From assembly GCA_963812965.1 (NCBI GenBank), contig CAWEXG010000012.1:62001-126000 (forward strand): a stretch of DNA of 64,000 nt. The letters are read 5' to 3'. The position numbers and the translations under genes were made by a program. Below are positions 35,217 through 44,113 of this stretch, one piece after another. The notes below the pieces were generated by a model. The model was not told the origin of the DNA and did no database searches. It was given only the letters and a program-made list of their open reading frames with translations. This stretch comes from DASXMT01 sp963812965 (lineage in GTDB: Bacteria > Actinomycetota > Acidimicrobiia > Acidimicrobiales > RAAP-2). Numbering within the stretch: the stretch's first letter is position 1; the number at the start of each line of letters is the position of its first letter.

Positions 35217-37265
35217 ATGGTAGCGACCGCAGTCACAGCGCTCATTCGTCGCCGCCGTCACATCAGGCTCACCGTGCTGTTCGTAGCCTCCATTGTCGTG
35301 GTCGCATTTCCGGTTTCAGCGACCGTCGGGGCGTCGACTCCCGACGCCACCACAACGACCAGTGGAGTTTCGCCTACCAGCGAGTCGACGACTACATCTC
35401 CGACCACCCCGACCACTACAACGATGATCACATCTCCGACCACCGCAACGATTCCGACGGTCAGCACGGCTCCGAAGTGGAACTGGGTCGATAGAGGACC
35501 GACTCTCGTGGACGTCAGCTGCGCCACTGCAGACAAGTGTGTTGCGGTTGGCGGGACCGGCTGGGCGCTACGGTCCATCGATGGCGGGACGAACGCGCAG
35601 CTGGTCGCAAGTGCCCTGGTTGCCCGCTCAGACTACTGCCAACGAAACCCTTGCATCGGTCACCTGTTCGAACTCGACATGCCTGGCCATCTCTTCCAGC
35701 GGGGTGACAATTGGGGTGTCACACGTCTACCGCAGCACCGACGACGGGTTGAAATGGACCGACACTGGACCCCTTCCCAAAGCTGTCGGTGGCACGCAGG
35801 TGGCGAGCAGATTGGGGTGCGATACGGCGAAAATTGTGTGATCGTCGGAGCGAATGGAGGTATCTGGCGTTCGATCAACGAGGGCGAGACCTGGGCAGTC
35901 ATTTCGCCTGCTCCGCCACTGTTGAGTTACGCGACTGTGGCGTGCCCGACAACGACAACCTGTATCGCGCTTGGTGGTAGTGGCGCCGGTTCGCTCGTCG
36001 TAGGGGACAAGGTTTCACCAATCAAGATAGCCGGGGCCGGGAACCTCACAGCGCTGTCCTGTCTGTCGACGACCACGTGTCTGGCTGCCGATACCCTCAG
36101 CCACTTCTACCGGACCACCAATGCCGGAAAAACCTTCGCTCTGTTAGGGCTCACCCCTGGGTCGCACCCCGTTACTGCTCTGTCGTGTACCTCCGACACT
36201 CGTTGCACCGGCCTCAATGACAGCAAAATGTCGCTCACCACGACCGACAGTGGCACAACGTGGAAAACTCACGTGTTACCAGCACCGGGCGTGGCAGGCG
36301 CAGTGGCTCTGTCGTGTGCGGCCGCAGTATGCACCGCCGTCGGTCCTTCGGGTTTGGTGATGAGCTCGGCGAACGACGGTGCCACCTGGAACACCACCAA
36401 CGCCGTGCCCGACGTCTCTACCCTTTCGTGCAAGAGTGGCGGGACCTCCGAGCTGACTTGCATGAGCGGCGGCAAAGATGCCATCGGGAAGTCCACCACC
36501 AGCGGCGATTTCTGGTTGCAGCCCTTAAGCGGCATCGCCCAACTCGGGCTTCAAGCCGTCTCATGCGCGGATGCGCCGACCTGCATCGCCATCGGCAAGT
36601 CGTTGGCGCTCCGATCGGAGGACTACGGCAGGACGTGGAAGCTCGCGACGTCTCCAGCTTCGGCTCCCGGTACGGGTCCCGCGGCAACGGCGTGTTTCAC
36701 AAGCCTCAGTTGTGTCGGTGTCGGGTCAGGAACCGTGTACACCACCCTCAATGGCGCGAAGAAGTGGTGGCTGGGTTCGATCCCGGGGGGACCGATGCTC
36801 ACGGCTTTGAGCTGTCCAACAACCGCCCTGTGCTACGCGGCGGCGGGAAACGGCGAGGTGGACCGGGGAACGCGTCCCGAGGGAACTGCCGATTGGTCCT
36901 GGGAGCCGCAGAGCATAGATATTCCGGCTGGCAGCCTTCTTGGGGCGATTACCTGTCCCAGTCCGACGACATGTGTTGCTATGGGGGCGAACGGCGTGGT
37001 CGCGCGGACTACTGACAGTGGCGACAATTGGTCGACCGCCGTCACGAACATCTCGGATCACTGGCTGACTGTGTCGTGTGCCACCATATCGGTGTGCGTT
37101 GCTGGCGGGTCCGCGCTGCTTGGCACCAGCGACGATGGCGGGGTGACGTGGACCCGAGACACGACATCCACCCTAAGCACGGTGGCCGCAATCACCTGCC
37201 CGACGACGACACTGTGCATCACGGGCGGGGACACCATTCTGGAAGGGAGACCACCGACTTCCTAG
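35217..37265 (+). CDS. Secreted beta-propeller-like protein with BNR/YCF48-type repeats
   Basis: The 682-residue product has a signal sequence (LTVLFVASIVVVAFPVSA), a Thr-rich linker, and about ten repeats of the kind VSCATADKCVAVGGTGWALRSIDGG, ALSCTSDTRCTGLNDSKM and ITCPSPTTCVAMGANGVVAR. The pattern is a hydrophobic strand, a Cys pair, a Gly turn, and TTDSGDNW-like Asp-box turns. Such repeats form propellers related to YCF48 and sialidase Asp-boxes. The paired cysteines may make disulfides in each blade. GAGGGG lies 11 bases before ATG. Between about 35,590 and 35,830 the conserved blade sequence is found in another frame, so two compensating indels are present. Confidence 0.7.
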   Translation: MVATAVTALIRRRRHIRLTVLFVASIVVVAFPVSATVGASTPDATTTTSGVSPTSESTTTSPTTPTTTTMITSPTTATIPTVSTAPKWNWVDRGPTLVDVSCATADKCVAVGGTGWALRSIDGGTNAQLVASALVARSDYCQRNPCIGHLFELDMPGHLFQRGDNWGVTRLPQHRRRVEMDRHWTPSQSCRWHAGGEQIGVRYGENCVIVGANGGIWRSINEGETWAVISPAPPLLSYATVACPTTTTCIALGGSGAGSLVVGDKVSPIKIAGAGNLTALSCLSTTTCLAADTLSHFYRTTNAGKTFALLGLTPGSHPVTALSCTSDTRCTGLNDSKMSLTTTDSGTTWKTHVLPAPGVAGAVALSCAAAVCTAVGPSGLVMSSANDGATWNTTNAVPDVSTLSCKSGGTSELTCMSGGKDAIGKSTTSGDFWLQPLSGIAQLGLQAVSCADAPTCIAIGKSLALRSEDYGRTWKLATSPASAPGTGPAATACFTSLSCVGVGSGTVYTTLNGAKKWWLGSIPGGPMLTALSCPTTALCYAAAGNGEVDRGTRPEGTADWSWEPQSIDIPAGSLLGAITCPSPTTCVAMGANGVVARTTDSGDNWSTAVTNISDHWLTVSCATISVCVAGGSALLGTSDDGGVTWTRDTTSTLSTVAAITCPTTTLCITGGDTILEGRPPTS

Positions 37266-37552
37266 CCCAGCTCTTGATGAAGGTGGCGTGGACAATCGAT
37301 GGCAAGAGAATCGCCGCCCATACTGAGACTCGACTGCTTGGCGAGCTAAAATCGACCCATGGTTCGGTTTCCGGCCTGACACTTGGTGAAGGTGTGGACG
37401 TTGCGCCACGCCCGAGCTGGCGCACGAGGGGCCCAGGCGCTCTGCCAGCTGCCAGAGGCGACCAGTCCGACCCTCGACGAACTGACGTGGTTGACTGAAG
37501 GCGTCAGACCCCGTCGTAAGCGGGGCATGAGCCCCGCCGAGTGGAGGTGCCT
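37266..37552. other. Gap with a perfect hairpin before the VOC gene
   Basis: The gap holds no certain gene. At 37520-37537 GCGGGGC, loop ATGA and GCCCCGC form a perfect 7-bp stem that ends six bases before the GGAGG ribosome site of the next gene. It could be a terminator of the upstream gene or affect initiation. Confidence 0.4.
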
Positions 37553-38011
37553 GTGGCCGAACCCACGCAGCCCGTAGAGCGAATGGTGGTCTGCTATTTC
37601 ATCGTCTCTGATGACATCGAGCGCTCTCGGCGCTTCTATACCGAAGTACTCGGAGGCAGGGTGGTCTTCGGCCCAGAGCCAACCAACATCGCACTCGCCA
37701 ACAGCTTCATTGTCATCAACGGCGGCGGAGGCCCCACTGACGACAAGCCCACGGTCACCCTTCAGACCCCAGGCGACCCCGACCGGGTCAGCAGCTTCCT
37801 CAATATTCGGGTCGCGGACATCCACGCCGCGTACGTCGAATGGAGCGCCCGCGGCGCCCAGTTTCTGACGCCGCCCAAACGGCACCAGTACGAGATCCGT
37901 TGCTACATCCGCGATCCCGACGGTTACATCATCGAGGTTGGGCAAACCACCGACCCACAAGGAGACTGGTGGCCCGCCAACTGGTCATCTGGCGAATCAG
38001 CCCCCCGCTGA
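37553..38011 (+). CDS. VOC-family (glyoxalase/dioxygenase fold) protein
   Basis: The 152-residue protein has the two beta-alpha-beta-beta-beta modules of the vicinal-oxygen-chelate fold. VCYFIVSDDIERSRRFYTEVLGG opens the first half and LNIRVADIHAAYVEWSARGA the second; the final YIRDPDGYIIEVGQT carries the usual metal-ligand Glu, while the first-module His ligand is not obvious. The specific reaction is unknown. GTG 37553 is chosen over 37541 because GGAGGTG (37543-37549) then serves as the ribosome site. The stop is followed within a few bases by the remnant gene on the other strand, which overlaps its 3' end. Confidence 0.8.
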   Translation: MAEPTQPVERMVVCYFIVSDDIERSRRFYTEVLGGRVVFGPEPTNIALANSFIVINGGGGPTDDKPTVTLQTPGDPDRVSSFLNIRVADIHAAYVEWSARGAQFLTPPKRHQYEIRCYIRDPDGYIIEVGQTTDPQGDWWPANWSSGESAPR

Positions 38012-38240
38012 CTGACCATCATCGATGTGCAGGACAACTCCCGTGACAAATGAGGCCTGCTCGAGATAGAGAATTCCCTCGACAACGTCGCTGATCTGAC
38101 CAACTCGGCCCAGGGGATGGAGCTGTGCCAAGCCCTCATACGACACCGGATCGTAGACGGAGTTCTCTATAACTCCGAGGGCCACTGCGTTGAAGCGCAC
38201 CGCACGCGACGCATACTCGACCGCCGAAGCGTGGGAGGCG
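37997..38240 (-). pseudogene. C-terminal fragment of a short-chain dehydrogenase/reductase
   Basis: Only the last third of an SDR is present: EYASRAVRFNAVALGVIENS, then HPLGRVGQISDVVEGILYL and FVTGVVLHIDDGQSAGG, which matches the standard SDR C terminus. The nucleotide-binding Gly motif and the catalytic Ser-Tyr-Lys part are missing; the homology stops near 38,236-38,240. Its upstream (right) end meets a second remnant on the opposite strand. An inactive relic is the only sensible reading. Confidence 0.7.
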
Positions 38241-38459
38241 GCAGGCAGGCCCCCACCGGGGAGTCGACCGGGAGAGGGCGATGTCATCGCGCACTTTGCT
38301 TCCGGCGAAGCGATTGTCCGATACGAGCCGGCGGCGCCCATGGTCGGTACCACTGGTGATATCGAGGCAATCTCATTGTGGGCCGGCCAGAGTGTCGCAC
38401 TCGCCCAGCAGCCACAACCAGCGGCAGAGATCGTGGCCGAGCTCGTCTCTGGCTTGTAG
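38240..38459 (+). pseudogene. C-terminal fragment of nitronate monooxygenase-like protein
   Basis: The reading frame ending at 38459 carries GEAIVRYEPAAPMVGTTGDI and EAISLWAGQSVALAQQPQPA followed by AEIVAELV, the C-terminal end of nitronate monooxygenase (2-nitropropane dioxygenase) proteins. The flavin-binding barrel is absent. An ATG at 38190 continues the frame into non-homologous sequence. The truncation point lies within a few tens of bases of the SDR truncation, head to head. Confidence 0.65.
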
Positions 38460-38556
38460 CCGGAGATGCCCTCCCTCGCTCCTGAAGCGAACCAATCACA
38501 AAAGCAGTCAGCTCAGGAAGACGACTGGTCCTCCCCGACGCGATGCCAGAGGCTAG

Positions 38557-38578
38557 CCCCGCCTCTTCACGCCGCTAT
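38557..38578 (+). repeat. Left terminal inverted repeat of the IS1380 element
   Basis: Begins CCCCGCCTCTTCACGCCGC directly after the CTAG target duplicate; matches the right end in inverted orientation. Confidence 0.85.
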
Positions 38579-38757
38579 TCGGCGGTGGCCTGATGTCGTC
38601 ATTCCAGTGGGCTGAGCGGTCGGACCGGTGATTGTGGCTCCGTGGTGATGACGACGGCGATCGTTGTGCGCTTTGTCGGGGTCGGAAAGTGACCAGGGAC
38701 ATGCTTGAGGACACGCGTGGTCACGCTGGTGCCGCCTCACGGGTTCTCTGGAGTCGG

Positions 38758-40128
38758 TCAGGTGATGAGGTCGATGCGTTGGTAGGCATCGAGGAGCATC
38801 TGGGTTGTCGGCCAACCTTCGATGATGCGCACGACGCGCTGGCGTGCCCGGTGCACGAGACGTCCCGGTGCGTGGAAGATCCCCCAACGAAGTGCCTTGG
38901 GTCGGGCGTCGCTCCAGCTCCCGTCGAGGCACAACAGCTGGAACCACCGCACGAGGTCGGCAGCCAGGGTGACGGTCATCAGCCAGTTGGTGTTGGCCTC
39001 GAAGCTGGCGAAGGGGAACCGACAGAGCCCCGACTCCTTCAATCGCTGGATGTGGGACTCGACGTGGGCGTGGGCCCGCATGGTTGCATCCAGGTCTCTC
39101 GGGTCGCCGTCCTGGTCGGTGTAGAACCCCCAGTAGCGGTAGTCGAGGCTCGGGAACAGGCTGCGCTGGGCACCGGGGTGAAGGGGTTCACGTCGGATGA
39201 TCAACCGGGTTCGAGAGGGGAACCTCTTCCCGTCGATCAGCGAGGTGAGCTCGGCTACGTGAGCGCCGTCCTTCAACTCACCGTTCTGAGCGAGGGCGTC
39301 CAGCCACACCTCTTCGACTCCGATGGCATCGAAGATGGCGGCGGTGACCTGGGCGTTCGACCGGGCAGACACGTAGAAGCCCACGTTGCGGGCCCGGCAT
39401 GCTGCCAAGAAGTCCTCGGTGCACCCGGCCGAGTCGGCCCGCATGATGACGTCACGGTTGACCAACTCGGGATCGTCGCCGACATGGTGGCCACGAGCGA
39501 TCTCTTCGGGCAGCTGGGCGACAGCGTCGTCGAGCACGGTGATGTGATCGGCCACGGTGTTGGACCCGGCGTTCCCCGGACGCAGGAGCGCGGAGAGCGT
39601 CTCACCGGTGGCGTCGGCGAAACAAAAGATCGGATGGAACCCGAACCCGCCCTTGTAGGTGGGTGCCGCCTGCTCCTTGCCTTCGGAGTGGATCTCGACC
39701 AGGGAGGCGTCGATGTCCAAGAGGACAGGAGCAGTGCCCGTCGTCGCCGACGAACGGGACCACACCTGAGCTCGCATCTCCGCCATCGCTCGTGCGATCC
39801 CCAACCGGGTGGACGGGGCGATCTCGTGGAACGTGCGTGCGACCGTCGTGTCCGACGGTACCGAGCCGAACAGGTCCCCTCCGATGCGCAGGTGCTCGAT
39901 GTCGAGACAGCTCTCGCCCCCACCGGCCAGCATGAGGGCGGTCTGAACGAGCACCTTGCCCCGGTCGTGGACCGGGAAGCCCGATCCACTCCACGGGATC
40001 CGGGACGAAAGCGCATCACCGAGTCCCAACCGGTCGGCAAAGGACCCAAGAGTGTGCAGTCCGACGTGGGCCACCACGCCGGTTCCACCGGGTTCCACAA
40101 CGACGCGACGAGTGCTGTTACCGTTCAC
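38758..40128 (-). CDS. IS1380-family transposase
   Basis: The 456-residue DDE transposase is full length. Typical IS1380 segments are the first catalytic Asp in LLDIDASLVEIHSEGKEQA, the following TYKGGFGFHPIFCF block, the second Asp in VIMRADSAG, and a late HVESHIQRLKESG region containing the Glu. The DNA-binding N terminus and the C-terminal RRF/LV helices are also present. GTG 40128 is the start; the terminal repeats lie about 100 bases upstream and 200 bases downstream. The intact gene suggests the copy may still be mobile. Confidence 0.92.
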   Translation of the reverse strand: MNGNSTRRVVVEPGGTGVVAHVGLHTLGSFADRLGLGDALSSRIPWSGSGFPVHDRGKVLVQTALMLAGGGESCLDIEHLRIGGDLFGSVPSDTTVARTFHEIAPSTRLGIARAMAEMRAQVWSRSSATTGTAPVLLDIDASLVEIHSEGKEQAAPTYKGGFGFHPIFCFADATGETLSALLRPGNAGSNTVADHITVLDDAVAQLPEEIARGHHVGDDPELVNRDVIMRADSAGCTEDFLAACRARNVGFYVSARSNAQVTAAIFDAIGVEEVWLDALAQNGELKDGAHVAELTSLIDGKRFPSRTRLIIRREPLHPGAQRSLFPSLDYRYWGFYTDQDGDPRDLDATMRAHAHVESHIQRLKESGLCRFPFASFEANTNWLMTVTLAADLVRWFQLLCLDGSWSDARPKALRWGIFHAPGRLVHRARQRVVRIIEGWPTTQMLLDAYQRIDLIT

Positions 40129-40226
40129 TTTGGAAGTGCCCTTCTGTTGGGTGATGCTGTTGCCTCGAGAACAACAGTTTCCCCTACTGGGAGGGCTTTT
40201 CCACGGACGCGGACCGGTCAGCTCAA

Positions 40227-40248
40227 ATGGCGGCGTGAAGAGGCGGGG
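40227..40248 (-). repeat. Right terminal inverted repeat of the IS1380 element
   Basis: Ends GCGGCGTGAAGAGGCGGGG before CTAG; reverse complement of the left repeat apart from one inner base. Confidence 0.85.
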
Positions 40249-40317
40249 CTAGCTGGGCGACGACGCCCCGGCCCGGCAGCGTGCCCGTACCCTGTCGCTC
40301 GTTTCGATGTGTCGCGT

Positions 40318-41037
40318 TTACCACCAAATGACTGGGTAGTGGTGGCTCTCGTCGGATGACAGGTTGTTCATCACCAGGGCGACTAGCAACAGGATCGTCG
40401 CTCCCGCCAGCACCGGAGTGAGAACGAACAGATAGCCGAGCTTGTGGACGCTCGCCGGACCGAGTACTGCGATGAGCGCGGTCGCTCCCGCCGGTGGATG
40501 CACAGTGTGCGTCAGCTGCATGATGGCGATCGCAGTTGCGACAGCCACGCCGGCCGCTAAGCCCACGTGAGTGCCTAGCAATTTGTACGCCGTTACCCCA
40601 ACCAAGGCCGCTATCAGTTGGCCGACCATGAGATTCCGAGGCTGTGCAAAATCGGATAAAGGAGCGGCATAGAGCAATGCTGCCGATGCACCGAATGACC
40701 CAATGAGGAACAGCTTTGTCGAGACGGGCAAGTCCGGGTACAGGCTCGGGATCGAGATCAGGAATATCCCGATGAATCCTGCGGACCATGTGAGGAGCAC
40801 GACCGACATCCGAACACGAGGGGTTGGGGTACGTGAAGTCCTTCCCCGCATGCGTCCGAAATACACTGCCGAGGCTGACGGTCGTAGTTCGTTTCCTACC
40901 TGAGTGGCTGCTGGGTCCACGTATCCTGTTGTTGGATCACGGGTTGCACTATCTTGACGATTCGTCGAAGTGGGCAACTCGGCCTCGTGCATGCTTGGTA
41001 ACGCTAACCGATCGTGGAAGTCCGAATTGACCTGCAT
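40318..41037 (-). CDS. HPP-family integral membrane protein
   Basis: The 239-residue protein has about 70 polar N-terminal residues followed by the four- or five-helix HPP domain. Its signature segments are LFLIGSFGASAALLYAAPLS, DFAQPRNLMVGQLIAALVG and the eponymous HTVHPPAGATALIAVLG. HPP proteins in plants and cyanobacteria transport nitrite; the bacterial members are little studied. It ends 65 bases from the right end of the IS1380 copy, so the insertion did not interrupt it. The start at ATG 41037 has no obvious ribosome site. Confidence 0.8.
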   Translation of the reverse strand: MQVNSDFHDRLALPSMHEAELPTSTNRQDSATRDPTTGYVDPAATQVGNELRPSASAVYFGRMRGRTSRTPTPRVRMSVVLLTWSAGFIGIFLISIPSLYPDLPVSTKLFLIGSFGASAALLYAAPLSDFAQPRNLMVGQLIAALVGVTAYKLLGTHVGLAAGVAVATAIAIMQLTHTVHPPAGATALIAVLGPASVHKLGYLFVLTPVLAGATILLLVALVMNNLSSDESHHYPVIWW

Positions 41038-41313
41038 TACATACGGACGTTCGCAGAGGCGCGGTCAGAATCAGAAGCTGTCCAACGGTCTGCCGGGCGT
41101 ACGCTGTGTCTTCCGCCGTGGGCGGGCGCTCTCGCTTGTCGCCTACGACCACTGACCCCTTGGAATTCAGCATCTAGGAGCCGGAGCCATAGTGGAAAGC
41201 ATGAACCGGAATTTCACACCGGAATTTTAAGATCTGCCAGATCCTCCCGTTGACAAACAGGGCGGCAAGTCCGATCTCTGCTCCCGGAAACCGGCCTTCA
41301 CCTGGCCCCTACG

Positions 41314-41360
41314 TGGTCGGGCTGCCGGGATTTGAACCCGGGACCTCTTGACCCCCAGTC
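41314..41360 (-). repeat. Distal attachment site: 47-bp partial tRNA-Pro copy
   Basis: Identical to 45322-45368. It contains the anticodon-loop GACTGGGGG through T arm, acceptor strand and CCA, but flanking sequence cannot complete a tRNA, so it is the far att copy left by integration. Confidence 0.9.
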
Positions 41361-41676
41361 GCCCCAAGACCGAAATTGGCTCAACCATGCTGATCTGCCA
41401 AATGCGGTGAAAGACCAGGTGAAAGCATAATTCCAACGCACCGCTGTTGACCGCCCGTGACCCCTATTTTCCGATCGCACGCGGGGATCGCGCGGGGATG
41501 GATCGACGAGAAGAATGATCAGATTGTATCGATCATGCAAGGACTATCGCGCGTACATCGCAAGGTAGGATCACTGGTGTTCCGCCGTCGACAACGGCCT
41601 TCCTAGTTTGGAAGATCGGCGTCCTATGCTGTCCGCTCTGTGATCGTGGAATAGTGCCGGGAGAAGCGGTGGGCTC

Positions 41677-42246
41677 GTGAGCATTGCGTTTATCGACGAA
41701 TCAGTCCGGGAGTCCACCGCGACCGGCTTCTATCTCATAGCGGTTGTCTCCGTTGGAGAAACGGATCTGGACAAGGTTCGCAATGTCGCTCGTTCGGTCC
41801 TGCTTTCGAAGCGGCAGGTCCGTTTCCATTGGCACGACGAGAGTGTCACTCAGAGGCTCAAGATGATGGAGGTCGTCCGATCGCTGTCACTCAGTATGCA
41901 CGTCTACTGCTGCCGTCCTCTTCCTGCGAAACAGGATCGCGCCCGAGCCCGGTGTATCGAACGAATGCTCTGGGACTTTCGGGAGGTGGATATCGCCAGA
42001 GCAGTCTTCGAAAGCCGGCGAGACGTGAACAACCGGAAGGACTCGAGGACGATCGGACATGGTAAGCGGGCAGGGTTGGCCAATCCGGCCTTCGATTGGG
42101 GATTCCAACTGCCGTCTGAAGAGCCGATCCTCTGGCTGGCTGATGCTCTCGCCGGTGCAGTCGCTTCACACCTCGCTGGCGAGGACAGTCGGTACCTGAA
42201 GGTGCTCCCGGAGAGTCTCGTCCGCGTCATTGAGATAGCTCCGTAG
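41677..42246 (+). CDS. DUF3800-like (RNase H fold) cargo protein
   Basis: The 189-residue product begins AFIDESVRESTATGFYLIAV, with the IDES motif and alternating strands of DUF3800 proteins. It continues with QVRFHWHDESVTQRLKMMEV and ends in LWLADALAGAVASHL, where an acidic residue in a helix would complete the RNase H-like active site. DUF3800 genes are frequent in mobile elements and defence islands, where a nuclease role is suspected but unproven. GTG 41677 is preceded by GGGAGAAG. A stem-loop follows 9 bases after the stop. It is the only gene of the element not needed for replication or integration. Confidence 0.65.
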   Translation: MSIAFIDESVRESTATGFYLIAVVSVGETDLDKVRNVARSVLLSKRQVRFHWHDESVTQRLKMMEVVRSLSLSMHVYCCRPLPAKQDRARARCIERMLWDFREVDIARAVFESRRDVNNRKDSRTIGHGKRAGLANPAFDWGFQLPSEEPILWLADALAGAVASHLAGEDSRYLKVLPESLVRVIEIAP

Positions 42247-42255
42247 ACGCGCAGG

Positions 42256-42292
42256 CGCCCGGGGTCCCGTCTTCCGGCGGTAGGCCCGGGCG
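42256..42292 (+). terminator. Stem-loop after the DUF3800-like gene
   Basis: CGCCCGGG (42256-42263) pairs perfectly with CCCGGGCG (42285-42292), nine bases after the stop at 42246. No T-run follows. Confidence 0.5.
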
Positions 42293-42677
42293 TCACTTCC
42301 GAGGAGCGAATGTCCCCGACAAGATCCATGATACCCCTTGTGGGCACTGCATGTCACCCCTCCTTGACATGGTAGAGGAAGTCCTCACAGTTCGTGTGGG
42401 TCGTTGGGACACGTCGGAATCAGGATCGAGGAGTGCATCTCGGGGAGGGAGGCACGCTCGGCTGTGCCATACGCACCACGGTCACCGGTGCTGCCGGCCC
42501 CTACGGGCCGAGCAGCGCCGGGGACCGATGAATGATTCAACATAAGAATTTGGGCCAATTCACTTGTCCATCAGTGACTGCTGTTGACTGATCAGAACCG
42601 GTGATTACCGCTCAATACCCCTGTTGACCAGGGACGATGCTTGACAAGTCTGCCGGAGAGGTTCATCCTTCCCGGCT
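42293..42677. other. Non-coding region upstream of rep
   Basis: These 385 bases have no credible gene. Two or three promoter-like TTGAC words occur near 42,580-42,650. In RepSA-type elements the origin usually lies in or beside rep, so this is a candidate, but no repeats or hairpins that prove it were seen. Confidence 0.35.
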
Positions 42678-44006
42678 ATGGACGCCATCGATCACGAGAT
42701 ACTGACCACGCTGGCAGGACACCTGAAATCCGGGACCTACGAAGAGTTCGTCGCCCAGGGGAAAGGGTGCGGGTGGTGTCGCCACCCAGTCCGTCTTCGC
42801 GGTGTGGTCACGGCAACTGCCGACGATGAGCGACATGTGCAATTCTCGACGGGAACGCTGCCCGATGGCGTGTTCCTCAAAGCATGTGGCACCAGACGTG
42901 AGACCAGATGCCCCTCGTGCGCGTCGGTCTACCGGGCCGATGCTCGTCATCTGATCCGGGCTGGGCTCATCGGCGGCAAAGGTGTGGATGAGTCGATCAC
43001 CACCCACCCGGCCGTGCTCCTGACACTGACCGCCCCGAGCTTCGGCGTCGTCCATGCAGCAAAGACCGGTGCGCCCTGTCGTCCCGGCCACTCACCGACT
43101 CGATGCCCCCACGGCCGGCGAACGGTGTGCTTCGTTCGTCACCACAGCAGCGACGACATCGTGAGCACGCCCCTATGCCCCGGTTGCTACGACTATGTGG
43201 GTGCGGTCCTGCACAACGCCAGCACGCCCGAACTGTGGCGGCGCACCACCATCTACATCCAGCGTCAGCTGGCAGTGGTGCTCGGGCGCACACAAGCCCA
43301 GACCAACGAGCTCGTCCGGCTTTCTTTCTGCCGAGTGGCCGAATACCAACGACGAGGCATCGTCCACCTCCATGCTGTGATTCGGGCCGACGGATACGGT
43401 GGCGCGTTACCACCGGTCACTGAGGACCAACTGGTCCTCGCCTGTGTGCGGGCGGCACGAGCGGTCCGGGTTCCTCACGTCCGGGGTGTGGCGCTGTGGG
43501 GCAGCGAGCTCGACGTCCAAGTCCTGGAGCGAGTGGGAAATCGTGCCCAACGAATCGCCGGTTATACGGCCAAGTATGCGACCAAGTCCTCCGACGACTC
43601 CGGTGCGCTTGATCGACCCGTCACCTCTGATGAGGACCTGGCCCATCGTGTCCTCTCCCCCCACCTCCGACGGATGGTGGAGACCGCCTGGCAACTGGGC
43701 GCCGATCCGAAACTCAGCGACCTTCACCTGCGCCGGTATGCCCACGCGCTCGGCTACAGCGGTCACTTTCTGACAAAATCCTTGCAGTACTCGTCCACCT
43801 TTGCATCCCTCCGTGCCGAACGGGCGACATGGCGAGAAGCACGACGAGGTCGAGGTGTCGCACCTCCTGGACAAACTGTCGATGCCGAGTGGCAGGTGGT
43901 CGGCAGTGGATGGGCGAACCGGGGGGAGGCCCTCTTCGCTGAGGACAAGCGGCGACAGCGACTCGATGAACACCGCGCTGCCAACGAGGACCGCTACTGG
44001 GTCTGA
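42678..44006 (+). CDS. RepSA-like HUH replication initiator
   Basis: The 442-residue protein has cysteine-rich zinc-binding sections (CGWC near residue 32, CPSC near 78, CPHG and CPGC later). The HUH motif VHLHAV is at residues 229-234 and the catalytic-tyrosine segment YTAKY at residues 296-300. HUH initiators nick the origin and start rolling-circle replication; RepSA drives pSAM2-like elements after excision. Its length and layout match the actinomycete family. Start: ATG 42678 with a GAGAGG at 42656, rather distant. It is about 110 bases upstream of the integrase on the same strand. Confidence 0.85.
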   Translation: MDAIDHEILTTLAGHLKSGTYEEFVAQGKGCGWCRHPVRLRGVVTATADDERHVQFSTGTLPDGVFLKACGTRRETRCPSCASVYRADARHLIRAGLIGGKGVDESITTHPAVLLTLTAPSFGVVHAAKTGAPCRPGHSPTRCPHGRRTVCFVRHHSSDDIVSTPLCPGCYDYVGAVLHNASTPELWRRTTIYIQRQLAVVLGRTQAQTNELVRLSFCRVAEYQRRGIVHLHAVIRADGYGGALPPVTEDQLVLACVRAARAVRVPHVRGVALWGSELDVQVLERVGNRAQRIAGYTAKYATKSSDDSGALDRPVTSDEDLAHRVLSPHLRRMVETAWQLGADPKLSDLHLRRYAHALGYSGHFLTKSLQYSSTFASLRAERATWREARRGRGVAPPGQTVDAEWQVVGSGWANRGEALFAEDKRRQRLDEHRAANEDRYWV

Positions 44007-44113
44007 GACGGAGACCGGATGGCAAGCCGCCGGAGGCGGTGCGCCAGCAGCCACGAATCGCAGCATCGAAGTGCTGCCTGCCAACGAAGTCATCACTCGC
44101 GAGGAATCGATCG

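Larger units (their letters stand above)
38557..40248. mobile_element. Complete IS1380-family insertion sequence
   Basis: The 1,692-bp element has terminal inverted repeats that start CCCCGCCTCTTCACGCCGC at the left and end with its reverse complement at the right; the repeat is perfect for 19 bases and differs only near its inner end. It is flanked on both sides by CTAG (38553-38556 and 40249-40252), a 4-bp target duplication as expected for IS1380. The single transposase gene is intact. Element and gene read leftward. No other copy is present in the window. Confidence 0.9.

Noticed and set aside
37383..37577. 64-codon frame ending inside the VOC gene
   Set aside because: It has no ribosome site and overlaps the better-supported VOC start; the 5' part is unconserved-looking, though the segment SPTLDELTWLTEGVRPRRKR kept me from ignoring it at once.
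38632..40359. 575-codon plus-strand frame over the transposase
   Set aside because: It runs opposite the IS1380 transposase, whose catalytic motifs are certain.
41314..41395. A second complete tRNA-Pro gene
   Set aside because: Only the 3' half is present; the following sequence cannot form the D arm or 5' acceptor strand.
42351..42545. Possible Xis or regulator in the integrated element
   Set aside because: No helix-turn-helix pattern or ribosome site; the sequence looks random.
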